A stretch of DNA of 64,000 nt, from the NCBI GenBank assembly GCA_947627135.1, contig CANQUV010000005.1, positions 1 through 64,000 of the forward strand, written 5' to 3'. Positions 1 to 9,946 of the stretch are shown in pieces (position 1 is the stretch's first letter; every line of letters starts with the position of its first letter). The notes under the pieces were generated by a model that did no database searches, was not told where the DNA came from, and saw only the letters and a program-made list of their open reading frames with translations. Source of the stretch: an uncultured Clostridia bacterium. GTDB lineage: Bacteria; Bacillota; Clostridia; Oscillospirales; Acutalibacteraceae. The position numbers and the translations under genes were made by a program.

Positions 1-58
1 TATTCTTAATTTATAAAATCCAAAAAAATAATCATAATAATACAAGGAGTGAAAGGTA

Positions 59-1951
59 TTGGAAAATAAGAAAAAACTTCGCAATTTATTGCTTTATTTG
101 GGAATTCCTATTTTAATAATCCTGGTAATTGCAATGTTATACAGTTCAGCAGGAAAGCAAACTCCCACAACCTATGAGCTTGTACAATATTTTGAAGATG
201 AAAAGGTTTCAAAATATGAGATCAATTACGGTACAGGAGAAATACGTCTTACCCTTAATGATGAAAATAAAACAAGGGTATCAGGTGAACTTGCCGATAT
301 CAGATATTTTCTTGATACAATCGAGCCTTATACATCTAAAGCAGATATACCGTATAATTTAATAAAAGCGTCGGATAATTCATTTCTGTTTGAACTTATT
401 CCTACTCTTTTAATGGTAGGTGTGCTTGTTTTCTTCTGGTTCTTTATAATGAGGAAAATGGGAGGCGGAGGCCTTGGCGGAAAAGAAATGAACTTTGGCA
501 AGGCTAAAATAAAAGATACAAACGATGAAAAGCGAAAGACTACATTTGACGATGTTGCAGGTGCTGACGAAGAAAAAGAAGAGCTTGAAGAAATCGTAGA
601 ATTCTTGAAAGCTCCCGATAAATTCAACACTCTGGGTGCAAGAATTCCAAAAGGCGTACTTTTGGTAGGCCCTCCGGGTACAGGTAAAACTTTGCTTGCC
701 CGTGCGGTTGCCGGTGAAGCCGGTGTGCCGTTTTTCTCAATTTCAGGTTCAGATTTTGTAGAAATGTTTGTGGGTGTAGGTGCATCTCGTGTTAGAGACT
801 TGTTTGAACAGGCAAAGAAAAACTCACCTTGTATTATATTTATTGATGAAATCGACGCCGTAGGCCGTCAGAGAGGAACAGGTTTAGGCGGAGGTCACGA
901 TGAGCGTGAACAGACTCTTAACCAATTGCTGGTTGAAATGGACGGTTTCGGAGCAAATGAAGGCGTAATTATGATTGCAGCAACCAACCGTCCTGATATT
1001 CTGGATCCTGCACTTATGCGTCCGGGCAGATTTGACAGACAGGTAATTGTCAGTTATCCTGATATTAACGGTCGTGAAGCTATTTTAAAAGTTCACGCTC
1101 GCAAAAAGCCTCTTGCACCTGATGTTAAGCTTAAAACAATAGCAAAAACAACAGCAGGATTTACAGGTGCAGACCTTGAAAACTTATTGAACGAAGCGGC
1201 ACTTCTTGCTGCAAGAAAAAACAAAAAAGCAATTACAATGGAAGAAATCGAAGAAGCTACGATCAAGGTTGTTGTAGGCGCAGAGAAAAAATCCAAAGTA
1301 ATGAGTGATAAAGAAAAGAAACTTACAGCTTACCATGAGGCCGGTCACGCAATTCTTTTCCATGAGTGCGAAACGCAGGATCCCGTTCATCAGATATCCA
1401 TTATTCCCAGAGGTATGGCAGGAGGATACACAATGCCTCTCCCAACAGAGGATAAGTCTTACAGTTCAAGAAATGAAATGCTTGAAGATATTGTTGTGTG
1501 TCTTGGAGGTCGTGTTGCGGAAGCGCTTGTTTTAAAAGATATTTCAACAGGTGCGTCTAATGATATTGAAAAGGCAACTTCAACTGCCCGATCAATGGTT
1601 ACAAAATACGGCATGACAGACGAGCTCGGTCCAATTTGTTATGGTCAGTCAAATAACGAAGTGTTCATCGGAAGAGATATGGGTCATGTTAAAGATTACT
1701 CTGAGGAAACAGCTGCAAAAATTGATGAGCTGGTTCTAAAAATAGTTAAAGGTGCTTATGAAAAGGCAGAAAAAATTATTTCTGCTAATATGGAAAAACT
1801 TCATGAAACAGCCGCATATCTTATGAAACATGAGAAAATGAGCGGTGAAGATTTTGACTCTTTAATGAACGGAACTTTTGTAGAACCTCCTGAAGCAGAG
1901 GATTCTGAAGAAGCAGAAGTTTTTGAAACAGAAAGCACCGAGAATTCTTAA
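59..1951 (+). CDS. ftsH: ATP-dependent zinc metalloprotease FtsH
   Basis: Membrane-anchored AAA+ protease that extracts and degrades membrane and regulatory proteins. The 630-residue product has two N-terminal membrane segments (about residues 9-29 and 112-131) around an extracytoplasmic region. The AAA module has Walker A GPPGTGKT at 204-211 and Walker B IIFIDEID at 259-266, followed by the second region of homology. The zinc motif HEAGH is at 426-430. The start is TTG, supported by an AAGGAGTG Shine-Dalgarno about 7 bases upstream. The acidic C-terminal tail is typical of the family. Length and motif order are normal, so the identity is secure. Confidence 0.97.
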   Translation: MENKKKLRNLLLYLGIPILIILVIAMLYSSAGKQTPTTYELVQYFEDEKVSKYEINYGTGEIRLTLNDENKTRVSGELADIRYFLDTIEPYTSKADIPYNLIKASDNSFLFELIPTLLMVGVLVFFWFFIMRKMGGGGLGGKEMNFGKAKIKDTNDEKRKTTFDDVAGADEEKEELEEIVEFLKAPDKFNTLGARIPKGVLLVGPPGTGKTLLARAVAGEAGVPFFSISGSDFVEMFVGVGASRVRDLFEQAKKNSPCIIFIDEIDAVGRQRGTGLGGGHDEREQTLNQLLVEMDGFGANEGVIMIAATNRPDILDPALMRPGRFDRQVIVSYPDINGREAILKVHARKKPLAPDVKLKTIAKTTAGFTGADLENLLNEAALLAARKNKKAITMEEIEEATIKVVVGAEKKSKVMSDKEKKLTAYHEAGHAILFHECETQDPVHQISIIPRGMAGGYTMPLPTEDKSYSSRNEMLEDIVVCLGGRVAEALVLKDISTGASNDIEKATSTARSMVTKYGMTDELGPICYGQSNNEVFIGRDMGHVKDYSEETAAKIDELVLKIVKGAYEKAEKIISANMEKLHETAAYLMKHEKMSGEDFDSLMNGTFVEPPEAEDSEEAEVFETESTENS

Positions 1952-1985
1952 AAAATTTGAAAAGACGGTATTAGGTTAGAAAAGT

Positions 1986-2116
1986 AAAAGTTTTTTGCGT
2001 TGCTTTTTTTCAAAAAAGCAACCGAGGATCAAAGGGCGAGGAGCCCTTTGGCGCCGCCCAATGCGGCGAAACAAAAATAATGCGGCGAAACAAAAATAAT
2101 GCGGCGAAACAAAAAT
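1986..2116 (+). repeat. Dispersed hairpin element, copy A, with 19-bp tandem repeats
   Basis: The element begins 35 bases after the ftsH stop with AAAAGTTTTTTG. An 11-bp stem follows (1999-2009 with 2012-2022), then an AAAGGGC/GCCCTTT stem (2031-2037 with 2043-2049) and a CGCCGC/GCGGCG stem (2052-2057 with 2063-2068). It ends in three exact head-to-tail 19-base units (2060-2078, 2079-2097, 2098-2116). Related copies follow the U32, addA and purB genes. No coding capacity is seen. Confidence 0.8.
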
Positions 2117-2135
2117 AATAATTCATATAAACATA

Positions 2136-2160
2136 GGCGGACATTTCCTTGTCCGCCTTA
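2136..2160 (+). terminator. Hairpin before uvrA
   Basis: GGCGGAC (2136-2142) pairs with GTCCGCC (2151-2157) across an 8-base loop. Only a weak T-rich stretch follows, so it may be a weak terminator or a leader hairpin of uvrA. Confidence 0.5.
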
Positions 2161-2185
2161 TGCACATTTTATTAAGAGGTAAATT

Positions 2186-5011
2186 ATGTCCATAGATAAA
2201 ATTATAATAAAGGGTGCCAGAGAACATAACCTTAAAAATGTCAGCGTTGAAATTCCCAGAGAAAAACTTGTAGTAATTACCGGTCTTTCAGGTTCAGGCA
2301 AGTCATCTCTTGCATTTGATACAATTTATGCAGAAGGTCAAAGAAGATATGTGGAGAGTCTTTCCTCCTATGCAAGAATGTTTTTGGGTCAAACAGACAA
2401 GCCTGATGTTGACAGTATAGACGGACTTTCACCGGCAATTGCAATCGACCAGAAAACCACCTCAAAAAATCCACGTTCAACGGTAGGAACAGTAACAGAA
2501 ATATATGACTATCTCCGTTTGTTGTATGCAAGAATAGGAATTCCTCATTGTCCTGTTTGCGGAAAAGAAATAAAAAAACAAACGGTTGATCAAATCGTAG
2601 ATAAGGTTCTTACTCTTGATAAGGGAACAAAAATTCAAGTACTTGCACCTGTAATAAGAGGCAAAAAAGGCGAGCACAAAAAAGAATTTGAAAAAGCAAA
2701 AAAAAGCGGGTTTGCAAGAGTTAGAGCAGACGGAATTATTTACGATTTATCTGAAGAAATTTCTCTTGAAAAAAACAAAAAGCACACAATAGAAATAGTA
2801 GTTGACAGACTGGTTATAAAAGAAGATATCCGTTCCCGTTTGTCAGACAGTGTAGAAACCGCCTCAAAACTAACAAACGGTCTTGTTATGATAAATGTTA
2901 TTGACGGGGAAGATCTGACATTTTCTCAAAATTATGCTTGTCCTGACCACGGAGCAAGCATAAATGAACTTACTCCCAGAATGTTTTCATTCAACAATCC
3001 GTTCGGAGCCTGTAAAAAATGCACGGGACTTGGTATTTTTATGGAAGTTGATCCAAGTCTGGTAATACCCAATGCCAATCTTAGCGTTAATCAGGGGGGA
3101 ATTAAAGCAAGCGGCTGGGCTATGGAAGGCAACTCTATTGCTGCTATGTATTATGAGGCATTATCAAAAAAATACGGATTTTCTCTTGATACTCCAATTA
3201 AAGACCTGCCTCTTAAAATAGTAAACATACTTCTTTATGGAACAAACGGAGAAATTCTTACACTCCACCGTAAATCAGCATACGGTAAAAGTACATTACA
3301 AAGACCATTTGAAGGTATTATACCTAATCTTGAAAGAAGATACAGAGAAACTTCAAGCAACTGGATAAAGGAAGAAATACAAGGCTTTATGGCAGAAATT
3401 CCCTGTGACGAATGTAACGGAAACCGTCTTTCAAAGGAAAGCCTTGCAGTTACGGTAGGCGGAATAAATATTGCTCAATTTTGTGAAATGTCTGTTGTTA
3501 AGGCTATTGATTTCGTTAATGAACTTAAACTTAATGAAAAAGAACGATTTATAGCAAAGGCAATTATTAAAGAAATCAATTCACGACTGGGATTTTTAAA
3601 CAGTGTTGGTCTTGGCTATCTGACACTCTCAAGAAGTGCAGGTACATTGAGCGGCGGTGAAAGTCAGCGTATTCGGTTGGCTACTCAAATAGGAAGTTCT
3701 CTGATGGGAGTACTTTATATTCTCGACGAACCCAGTATCGGACTTCATCAAAGAGATAATAATAAGCTTTTAGATACATTAAGACATTTAAGAGATTTAG
3801 GCAATACAGTAATTGTAGTTGAACACGATGAAGATACAATGCGTGCGGCAGATTTTATAGTAGATGTAGGGCCCGGTGCAGGTGTTCACGGAGGAGAGAT
3901 AGTCTGTGCAGGAGATATTAAAGCTGTAAAGAAATGTGAAAATTCAGTTACCGGACAATATTTAAGCGGAAAAAGACAGGTTCCGATACCAAATAAAAGA
4001 AGAAAAGGCAATAAAAAGTATCTTCAGGTAATCGGAGCAACGCATAATAATTTAAAGAATATTGATGTTAAATTCCCTTTAGGCGAATTTATATGTGTAA
4101 CAGGCGTTTCAGGTTCAGGCAAATCTTCCTTAGTAAATGAAATTTTATACAAACATTTAGCTTCCGAGCTTAACCGAGCAAAAACAAGAAGTGGTGCTCA
4201 TAAAGAAATTAAGGGAACCGAGTATCTTGATAAAGTAATTGATATCAATCAAAGCCCGATAGGAAGAACACCACGTTCAAATCCGGCAACATATACGGGA
4301 GTTTTTACGGATATTCGTGAGCTTTACGCATCAACACAGGACGCTAAAATGCATGGTTTTAATTCAAGCAGATTTTCCTTTAATGTAAAAGGAGGAAGAT
4401 GTGAAGCTTGTCAGGGCGACGGCATACTTAAAATAGAAATGCATTTTTTGCCTGATGTTTATGTACCCTGTGAGGTATGCAAGGGAAGAAGATACAACAG
4501 AGAAACTCTTGAGGTAAAATATAAGGGCAAATCAATTTACGATGTGCTTGAAATGACGGTAGAAGAGGGATATGAATTTTTCTCGAATATTCCTAAGATT
4601 GAACGAAAGCTGAAAACTCTGTTAGATGTAGGACTTGGATATATAAAGATAGGACAACCGGCTACAACACTGTCAGGAGGTGAAGCTCAGAGAGTTAAGT
4701 TAGCTTCAGAATTATCAAAAAGAGGTACAGGCAAAACAGTATATATACTTGACGAACCTACAACAGGACTTCATATTGCAGATGTACACAGGCTTATTGA
4801 AGTATTGCAAAAACTTGTAGACGCAGGAAATACGGTAATAGTCATAGAGCATAATCTGGACCTTATAAAAACAGCCGACTATATTATAGATTTAGGACCT
4901 GAAGGCGGAGATGAAGGCGGAATGATAGTAGCACAAGGAAGTCCGGAAGAAGTTGCAAAAAATGAAAAATCCTATACAGGTCATTATCTAAAGCCGCTGC
5001 TTGAAAAATAA
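2186..5011 (+). CDS. uvrA: Excinuclease ABC subunit A (UvrA)
   Basis: Damage-recognition ATPase of nucleotide excision repair, working with UvrB (also in this window at 57805-59763). The 941-residue product has two ABC ATPase halves. The first Walker A is GLSGSGKS at residues 33-40. The second half restarts near residue 610 with [12 protein letters not shown]. Both LSGGE signatures are present. Cysteine pairs for the zinc sites are visible (CPVC, CKKC, CEAC, CEVC). Start ATG follows an AGAGGT Shine-Dalgarno. Length and domain order are normal. Confidence 0.97.
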   Translation: MSIDKIIIKGAREHNLKNVSVEIPREKLVVITGLSGSGKSSLAFDTIYAEGQRRYVESLSSYARMFLGQTDKPDVDSIDGLSPAIAIDQKTTSKNPRSTVGTVTEIYDYLRLLYARIGIPHCPVCGKEIKKQTVDQIVDKVLTLDKGTKIQVLAPVIRGKKGEHKKEFEKAKKSGFARVRADGIIYDLSEEISLEKNKKHTIEIVVDRLVIKEDIRSRLSDSVETASKLTNGLVMINVIDGEDLTFSQNYACPDHGASINELTPRMFSFNNPFGACKKCTGLGIFMEVDPSLVIPNANLSVNQGGIKASGWAMEGNSIAAMYYEALSKKYGFSLDTPIKDLPLKIVNILLYGTNGEILTLHRKSAYGKSTLQRPFEGIIPNLERRYRETSSNWIKEEIQGFMAEIPCDECNGNRLSKESLAVTVGGINIAQFCEMSVVKAIDFVNELKLNEKERFIAKAIIKEINSRLGFLNSVGLGYLTLSRSAGTLSGGESQRIRLATQIGSSLMGVLYILDEPSIGLHQRDNNKLLDTLRHLRDLGNTVIVVEHDEDTMRAADFIVDVGPGAGVHGGEIVCAGDIKAVKKCENSVTGQYLSGKRQVPIPNKRRKGNKKYLQVIGATHNNLKNIDVKFPLGEFICVTGVSGSGKSSLVNEILYKHLASELNRAKTRSGAHKEIKGTEYLDKVIDINQSPIGRTPRSNPATYTGVFTDIRELYASTQDAKMHGFNSSRFSFNVKGGRCEACQGDGILKIEMHFLPDVYVPCEVCKGRRYNRETLEVKYKGKSIYDVLEMTVEEGYEFFSNIPKIERKLKTLLDVGLGYIKIGQPATTLSGGEAQRVKLASELSKRGTGKTVYILDEPTTGLHIADVHRLIEVLQKLVDAGNTVIVIEHNLDLIKTADYIIDLGPEGGDEGGMIVAQGSPEEVAKNEKSYTGHYLKPLLEK

Positions 5012-5027
5012 AAGTGTAAAAAATTGT

Positions 5028-5065
5028 AAGAAGTTGCATATAAAAATGCAACTTCTTATTTTTTT
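5028..5065 (+). terminator. Strong intrinsic terminator after uvrA
   Basis: A perfect 12-bp stem (5028-5039 with 5046-5057) with a 6-base loop is followed by a run of seven T (5059-5065). It lies between uvrA and the fibre-lysozyme-holin cassette. Confidence 0.9.
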
Positions 5066-5089
5066 GCATATATATTGGAGGTGTAATTA

Positions 5090-7285
5090 ATGATTACAGT
5101 TGAAAAAAGCGGAAAAATCTACATTCCGCCAGAAGACGGGTTTATCGGATATGCAGGCGATAACCTTAACAAAACAATTGAAATATTATTAAAAGAAAGA
5201 AACCAAAAAGAAAATTTCTATCGAATTTACTTAAAATTTGATGATGAAACAGTAAACTATTTTATTGTTCAAATGCAAATAAAAGGCAATGACACAATAC
5301 TGAACTGGAATATAACAGATGACCACATTTTTAAATCAGGAGTAGTATATCTTCAGATAAAAGGTTTTAATGCTTCAAAAGAAGTATTCCACACTGAAAG
5401 CGTACCATTAATTGTAGGTAACTCAATTGAATTCGGAAATTATTTTGCTGAAAAACAGATTTCGGAATTTCTTGAGAAAGAAAAGGAATTAAACGAACTT
5501 TATTCAGATATAGAAAATGCCAAGAAGTTTATCCCTTATATAGGAGAAAACGGCAACTGGTTTATTTATGATTATACAAGCAAAAAATTTGTTGACAGTA
5601 ATATCACTGCAAAGGGTTCAGCGGAAAAATATCCCATAGAAACTACAATTACTGCGGCAGCTGATAACTCTCACGTACCGTCATCAAAGGCGGTATATGA
5701 TCTTGTAAGCAGTCAAAAAAATGTTTACAGTCCCTATGTCAGCAGACTTTTAAATGCAGATGGAGATTTAATAAGAACAATATCAGAGAACACAATAACC
5801 TATAATTCAACTTACAGCAACAATTCAGCTCTTACTTATCTTTACATTTCTCCAAGAGTCACTTCTATCGGCATAAATTCATTCAGCGGTTGCAATAATT
5901 TGAAAACAGTAGTTATTTATAATTCAGAAAATGGAATTAATGTTGCAGAGAATGCATTCCCTATAACGGCAAAAATAATATATATGTATTCAGACCTACC
6001 GCAGAAAAATAAGGATAACATTGATTTTTTGAGCACACAAACAGGTAATTTGTCATATCTTAATACTAGGGACAAGACATCTTTAGTAAATTCTATAAAT
6101 GAATTAAACACCACACACAATGATTTGAAGACAGAAATTGAAAATTCTGTACTGAAAACCGATATGTTTGATATAGGTGTATCAGTAGCTTACGACGCAA
6201 ATATGAATATATTGGCAACACAGTCAAATAATCTGCTTACCTCCGGATCTAACGGTATGTATAAAGATGGTACTGTGTACGCATATATACCGTCAAAGGT
6301 AACAAGACTTCAAAGCGGAGCAATAAATTATAATGATTTAAAGTTGCTTGTTATAGATAACCGTGAAGACAAAATAGATCTTATTACTGCGAATATTCCT
6401 GAAAGTGTAAAAGTTATTTATACAAAAAAGATTTCCGATACAAATTCCAAAGATATTGTGCCTGTTGTTTTAATGAAAATGGCTTATGCAAATTCTGCCA
6501 TTAAAAAAAATATATCAAATTTAACAACCAAAGCGGAAAATAATGAAGAGGAATTATCAAATGTAAAAAATGTATTAAATAACAAAGAAGATATCTTAAA
6601 TAAGATAAGCAGTTCTGAAACTCTCATAACTGATCCTCACGATAATTACCCAAGTGTTTCGTATTTGCAACAAGAATATTATAATCGTGAAGATATAAAT
6701 AAAATGGCAGAAAAAACAAGTAATAAAACAGATATAGATACAACTACAAATTCAACAACACTGTATCCGTCATTACAGCTTCTTCATAGTTATTATTATA
6801 ATTATAGCGAAATAGATGATTTTCTTAAAGATAAATCAGACAAAAATACAACCTTTACAAAAACAGACTGTAAATTAAGATATAATCCAACATTAACGGT
6901 TGCGTTTGATGAAAATGATGTTGTGATAAAAACTTTTGCCGGAACAGCTATCGAAGTAGGAGAATTTACAGAAAATAAAAGAATAAAAAAGGTATTCATA
7001 CCGTCAAATGTTAGGGATATTAGAGGAGGAGCTTTTGTAAACTGCACAAATTTAGAAGAGATAATTATAGATAATGTAGAAGGACAAGTAAACATTTATC
7101 AAATTCCTAGCGGAGAACCCGGAGGATCAATCCCGGCCTATGTAAATGTTATATATACAGACACATTTAATACCGTAGATGTATTGTGTAACGCTGTAAA
7201 ATATTTGGGAGATACTGTTTCAGAACTGTCCGAGAAAATTCAAACAATAAATAATGTTGAAGCAATAAAAGATAAGGAGGTGTAA
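5090..7285 (+). CDS. Phage tail-fibre/baseplate-like protein with leucine-rich-repeat modules
   Basis: Probable receptor-binding or adhesive protein. Residues 1-130 resemble the N-terminal domain of phage baseplate upper proteins (BppU type), with an opening like KSGKIYIPPEDGFIG. Typical tail-fibre segments recur: VPSSKAVYDLV near 196-206, RDKTSLVNSINEL near 327-339, and two related YPS-x-x-x-L patches near 520 and 559. Three modules of about 80-90 residues (about 218-301, 365-448, 600-692) look like BspA-type LRR_5 repeats. There is no signal peptide or membrane segment. GGAGG lies before the ATG. No promoter is visible after the uvrA terminator. The next gene is a lysozyme 3 bases downstream. 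Family placement is by pattern recognition; the exact role is unknown. Confidence 0.75.
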   Translation: MITVEKSGKIYIPPEDGFIGYAGDNLNKTIEILLKERNQKENFYRIYLKFDDETVNYFIVQMQIKGNDTILNWNITDDHIFKSGVVYLQIKGFNASKEVFHTESVPLIVGNSIEFGNYFAEKQISEFLEKEKELNELYSDIENAKKFIPYIGENGNWFIYDYTSKKFVDSNITAKGSAEKYPIETTITAAADNSHVPSSKAVYDLVSSQKNVYSPYVSRLLNADGDLIRTISENTITYNSTYSNNSALTYLYISPRVTSIGINSFSGCNNLKTVVIYNSENGINVAENAFPITAKIIYMYSDLPQKNKDNIDFLSTQTGNLSYLNTRDKTSLVNSINELNTTHNDLKTEIENSVLKTDMFDIGVSVAYDANMNILATQSNNLLTSGSNGMYKDGTVYAYIPSKVTRLQSGAINYNDLKLLVIDNREDKIDLITANIPESVKVIYTKKISDTNSKDIVPVVLMKMAYANSAIKKNISNLTTKAENNEEELSNVKNVLNNKEDILNKISSSETLITDPHDNYPSVSYLQQEYYNREDINKMAEKTSNKTDIDTTTNSTTLYPSLQLLHSYYYNYSEIDDFLKDKSDKNTTFTKTDCKLRYNPTLTVAFDENDVVIKTFAGTAIEVGEFTENKRIKKVFIPSNVRDIRGGAFVNCTNLEEIIIDNVEGQVNIYQIPSGEPGGSIPAYVNVIYTDTFNTVDVLCNAVKYLGDTVSELSEKIQTINNVEAIKDKEV

Positions 7286-7288
7286 AGT

Positions 7289-8374
7289 ATGTCAAAAGTA
7301 AATTGTATAGATGTATCAGCATTTCAGTCAAATATTGATTTTAATAAGGTCAAGAAAGACGGGATAAAAGCTGTAATAATTCGTGCAGGATACGGACGGG
7401 AAGCAAGCCAAAAAGATTCAGAATTTGAAACACATTATAAAAATGCAAAAGTGGCAGGACTAAAAATAGGAGCATATTGGTACAGCTATGCCGACAGTGT
7501 TGAAGATGCAGAAAGAGAAGCAAAGGCTTGTCTTGAATGTATAAAGGGCAAGAGTTTCGATATGCCTGTATATTATGATTTAGAGGATAACTCACAAACA
7601 AATATGGGTAAAGCTACTTTAACTGCTATTGCAAAAAAATTCTGCGAAACAATAAAGTCAGCAGGATATAGAGCAGGAGTATATGCAAACCTTAATTGGT
7701 TTAATAACTATCTTGACTATTCGGAGCTCAAAAAGCTATACAGCATTTGGCTTGCACAGTACAATGTTACAAATCAGCTTGAATGTGATATATGGCAAAA
7801 CAGCTCAACAGGAAATATCAGCGGCGTAAACGGAGATGTAGACACAGATATTATTTTTAATGAAAACGTAATAAGTAATGATACAACTTCCGATACAGAA
7901 AATTCTAAACCTTCCGATTCTCCTCATTCAAATGATACAAAGCCTGATGTTTATTATTGCGTAAGAACAACAAAGGGTAAATGGCTTCCAAAAGTAAAGA
8001 ACCTTGAAGATTATGCAGGATTAGAAGGAGTATCAATTACCGATGTTGCGATTAAGGTTTCAAAGGGTTCAGTAAAATACCGTGTTCATATTAATGGAGG
8101 CGATTGGCTGCCTTATGTAACAGGATATGACGCAAAAGATCCGGTAAACGGTTATGCAGGAAACGGTTCGGTAATAGATGCAATTGAAGTTTATTACAAT
8201 ACACCGTCTGATATAGTTAAATCAGAAGGATATTTAAAAGCAAAATACAGAGTAAGTCCGTTAAACAGTAATTATTATCCTTATCAGTTTGACGATGAAA
8301 AAACCGACGGTCAGGACGGTTATGCAGGAGCTTTTGGAGTTTCATTTGATAAACTTCAAATCGTATTAGTATAG
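7289..8374 (+). CDS. GH25-family lysozyme (phage-type endolysin) with C-terminal repeat domain
   Basis: Predicted N-acetylmuramidase that cuts peptidoglycan. The GH25 domain covers about residues 1-190, with D8 (CIDVSAFQ) and the catalytic DxE pair D97/E99 in VYYDLEDN. The conserved IWQ strand is at about 168-170. A Ser/Thr/Asn/Asp-rich linker spans about 191-220. Residues 221-361 contain about three degenerate repeats with a W/Y-L/Y-P start, a YAG turn and an I-x(3)-I end, which may bind the cell wall. There is no signal peptide, so export would need the adjacent holin. It starts 3 bases after the fibre-like gene, with an AAGGAGGTG Shine-Dalgarno. Confidence 0.9.
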   Translation: MSKVNCIDVSAFQSNIDFNKVKKDGIKAVIIRAGYGREASQKDSEFETHYKNAKVAGLKIGAYWYSYADSVEDAEREAKACLECIKGKSFDMPVYYDLEDNSQTNMGKATLTAIAKKFCETIKSAGYRAGVYANLNWFNNYLDYSELKKLYSIWLAQYNVTNQLECDIWQNSSTGNISGVNGDVDTDIIFNENVISNDTTSDTENSKPSDSPHSNDTKPDVYYCVRTTKGKWLPKVKNLEDYAGLEGVSITDVAIKVSKGSVKYRVHINGGDWLPYVTGYDAKDPVNGYAGNGSVIDAIEVYYNTPSDIVKSEGYLKAKYRVSPLNSNYYPYQFDDEKTDGQDGYAGAFGVSFDKLQIVLV

Positions 8375-8402
8375 AGAAAAAATAATAGAAAGGAATAACA
8401 AA

Positions 8403-8849
8403 ATGGACTGGATAAAAATATTATTGTCGGCAGTTGCAGGTGCAATAGCAACCTTTTTTCATCAGTATGGTTTGATTATTTCGATAGTTATTATTTCTAT
8501 TGCGATAGATTGTATAACAGGTCTTGTAAAAGCAAAAGTATCAACAGAGGGCTGGGACAGTAAAAAAGCAACAAAAGGCTTTTGGAAAAAAATCGCCCTT
8601 CTTGTTGCTCTTGCATTTGGAATGTTACTTGATTTTTTCATTCCAACGGCTTTAACTGAAATCGGAGTAGAAATACCTTTTCATTTACCTTTTACTCTTA
8701 TTATAGGATGTTATATAGCCCTTAATGAATGTATAAGTATATGTGAAAACTTGTATATAATCAATCCTGAAATAATGCCGAAATGGATTGTAAGTCTTTT
8801 GAAAATAGCAAAAGACGATATCGAAAAAATAGATGACAATAAAAAATAA
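8403..8849 (+). CDS. Phage holin family protein (TcdE/Cph1 type)
   Basis: Small membrane protein of 148 residues expected to form pores for lysozyme release. It has several hydrophobic segments (about 5-40, 64-83 and 95-118). It carries the family pattern of a membrane hairpin followed by IDCITGLVKAK and a GWDSKK-like basic stretch. This family includes TcdE, which helps export clostridial toxins. GAAAGGA precedes the ATG. It is the last gene of the three-gene cassette and is followed by a strong hairpin. Confidence 0.9.
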   Translation: MDWIKILLSAVAGAIATFFHQYGLIISIVIISIAIDCITGLVKAKVSTEGWDSKKATKGFWKKIALLVALAFGMLLDFFIPTALTEIGVEIPFHLPFTLIIGCYIALNECISICENLYIINPEIMPKWIVSLLKIAKDDIEKIDDNKK

Positions 8850-8880
8850 ATTATAAAAATTAAATATAAACAATAAAAGC

Positions 8881-8920
8881 AAAGCGGATATTTCTCTTTG
8901 AGAGATATCCGCTTTAATAA
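8881..8920 (+). terminator. Terminator closing the lysozyme-holin cassette
   Basis: A 16-bp stem with one G-U pair (8881-8896 with 8900-8915) and a TTT loop is followed by an AT-rich run with TTTT. It bounds the cassette on its 3' side. Confidence 0.8.
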
Positions 8921-9077
8921 TTTTATAAATTTTTTGTTTCTGCCAAAAATAAGATTAAATATTTTTTGAAAACATAATGATATTTTGTATATAAAATGTA
9001 AAATAAAATCTAATATATTAACAACTGTAAGAAAATAATAGGTTGTTATGTCAATAAAATGAAAAAGGTATTATTTG

Positions 9078-9106
9078 TTGCTTTTTGTTGCGATAAATGA
9101 TATAAT
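9078..9106 (+). promoter_or_regulatory. Promoter of thyX operon
   Basis: TTGCTT (9078-9083), a 17-base spacer, then a perfect TATAAT (9101-9106). The expected transcript start near 9113 leaves too little leader for a GTG at 9119, which supports the ATG at 9146 as the thyX start. Confidence 0.75.
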
Positions 9107-9145
9107 ACTAATGATTATGTGAATATAAGAAGGGCTGATAAATTT

Positions 9146-9946
9146 ATGACACCGAAAGTTACTTTGCTTACATATACGCCAAACCCTGAACAAACAGTCG
9201 CAATGGCTGCAAAGCTTTGCTATTCTCCGTCAGGAATTGAAAATATTCGTGAGGGTCTGACAGAGGAGAAAACTGTATCTTTTGTAGAAATGCTTTCAGA
9301 GCTGGGTCATCAGTCGCCAATGGAACATGCAAGTTTTACTTTTGGAATAGAAGGTATATCCCGTGCTTGTTCCCATCAGCTTGTTCGTCATAGAATTGCA
9401 TCATACAGCCAGCAATCCCAAAGATATGTAAACGGTGAAAATTTTGAATTTGTAACTCCCCCTGAAATAGAAAAAAATGAAAAGGCATATTCAGTATATA
9501 AAAAAGTAATTGATATGCAGTCAGAGGCTTATAAAGAAATCAGAAATGCTCTGGTCGTGTCTAAAATTCAGGAAAATTATCAGGGGAAATATACAGGAAC
9601 AGACGAAGAAATTATGAGTTCTTTTAAAGAAGATAATAAAAAAGAGTATTCAGCATACATTAAGAAGGCTAATGAAGATGCTAGATTTGTTCTGCCTAAT
9701 GCCTGTACTACCAAAATTGTATGTACTTTTAATGCAAGAAGTCTGGAAAATTTTTTTGCACATCGCTGCTGTAACAGAGCTCAGTGGGAAATTAGAATGG
9801 TTGCAGAGCAAATGTTGCTTGAATGTCTTAAGGTTGCCCCGACTCTGTTTAAAAACTGCGGACCTTCATGTCTTTTCGGAAAATGTCCTGAGGGTAATAT
9901 GAGCTGTGGTAAAATGAAGGAGGTCAGGGCAAAATATGGCAGGTAA
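9146..9946 (+). CDS. thyX: FAD-dependent thymidylate synthase ThyX
   Basis: Makes dTMP from dUMP using FAD, NADPH and methylene-tetrahydrofolate. Counting from the ATG at 9146, the diagnostic ThyX motif RHR-x2-S-x4-S-x-R is exact at residues 81-93. The frame is open back to a GTG at 9119, but that codon has no Shine-Dalgarno and lies a few bases from the predicted transcript start. The ATG has AGAAGGG upstream. The gene overlaps tmk by 11 bases, which couples dTMP synthesis to its phosphorylation. Confidence 0.95.
   Translation: MTPKVTLLTYTPNPEQTVAMAAKLCYSPSGIENIREGLTEEKTVSFVEMLSELGHQSPMEHASFTFGIEGISRACSHQLVRHRIASYSQQSQRYVNGENFEFVTPPEIEKNEKAYSVYKKVIDMQSEAYKEIRNALVVSKIQENYQGKYTGTDEEIMSSFKEDNKKEYSAYIKKANEDARFVLPNACTTKIVCTFNARSLENFFAHRCCNRAQWEIRMVAEQMLLECLKVAPTLFKNCGPSCLFGKCPEGNMSCGKMKEVRAKYGR

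Noticed and set aside
2060..2116. CRISPR-like array
   Set aside because: The three 19-base units are head to tail without spacers; no cas genes or other arrays are in the window.
1952..2185. LexA (SOS) box upstream of uvrA
   Set aside because: No GAAC-N4-GTTC-type palindrome was found.
9119..9145. GTG start of thyX
   Set aside because: It is only a few bases from the predicted transcript start and lacks a ribosome site; the ATG at 9146 fits better.
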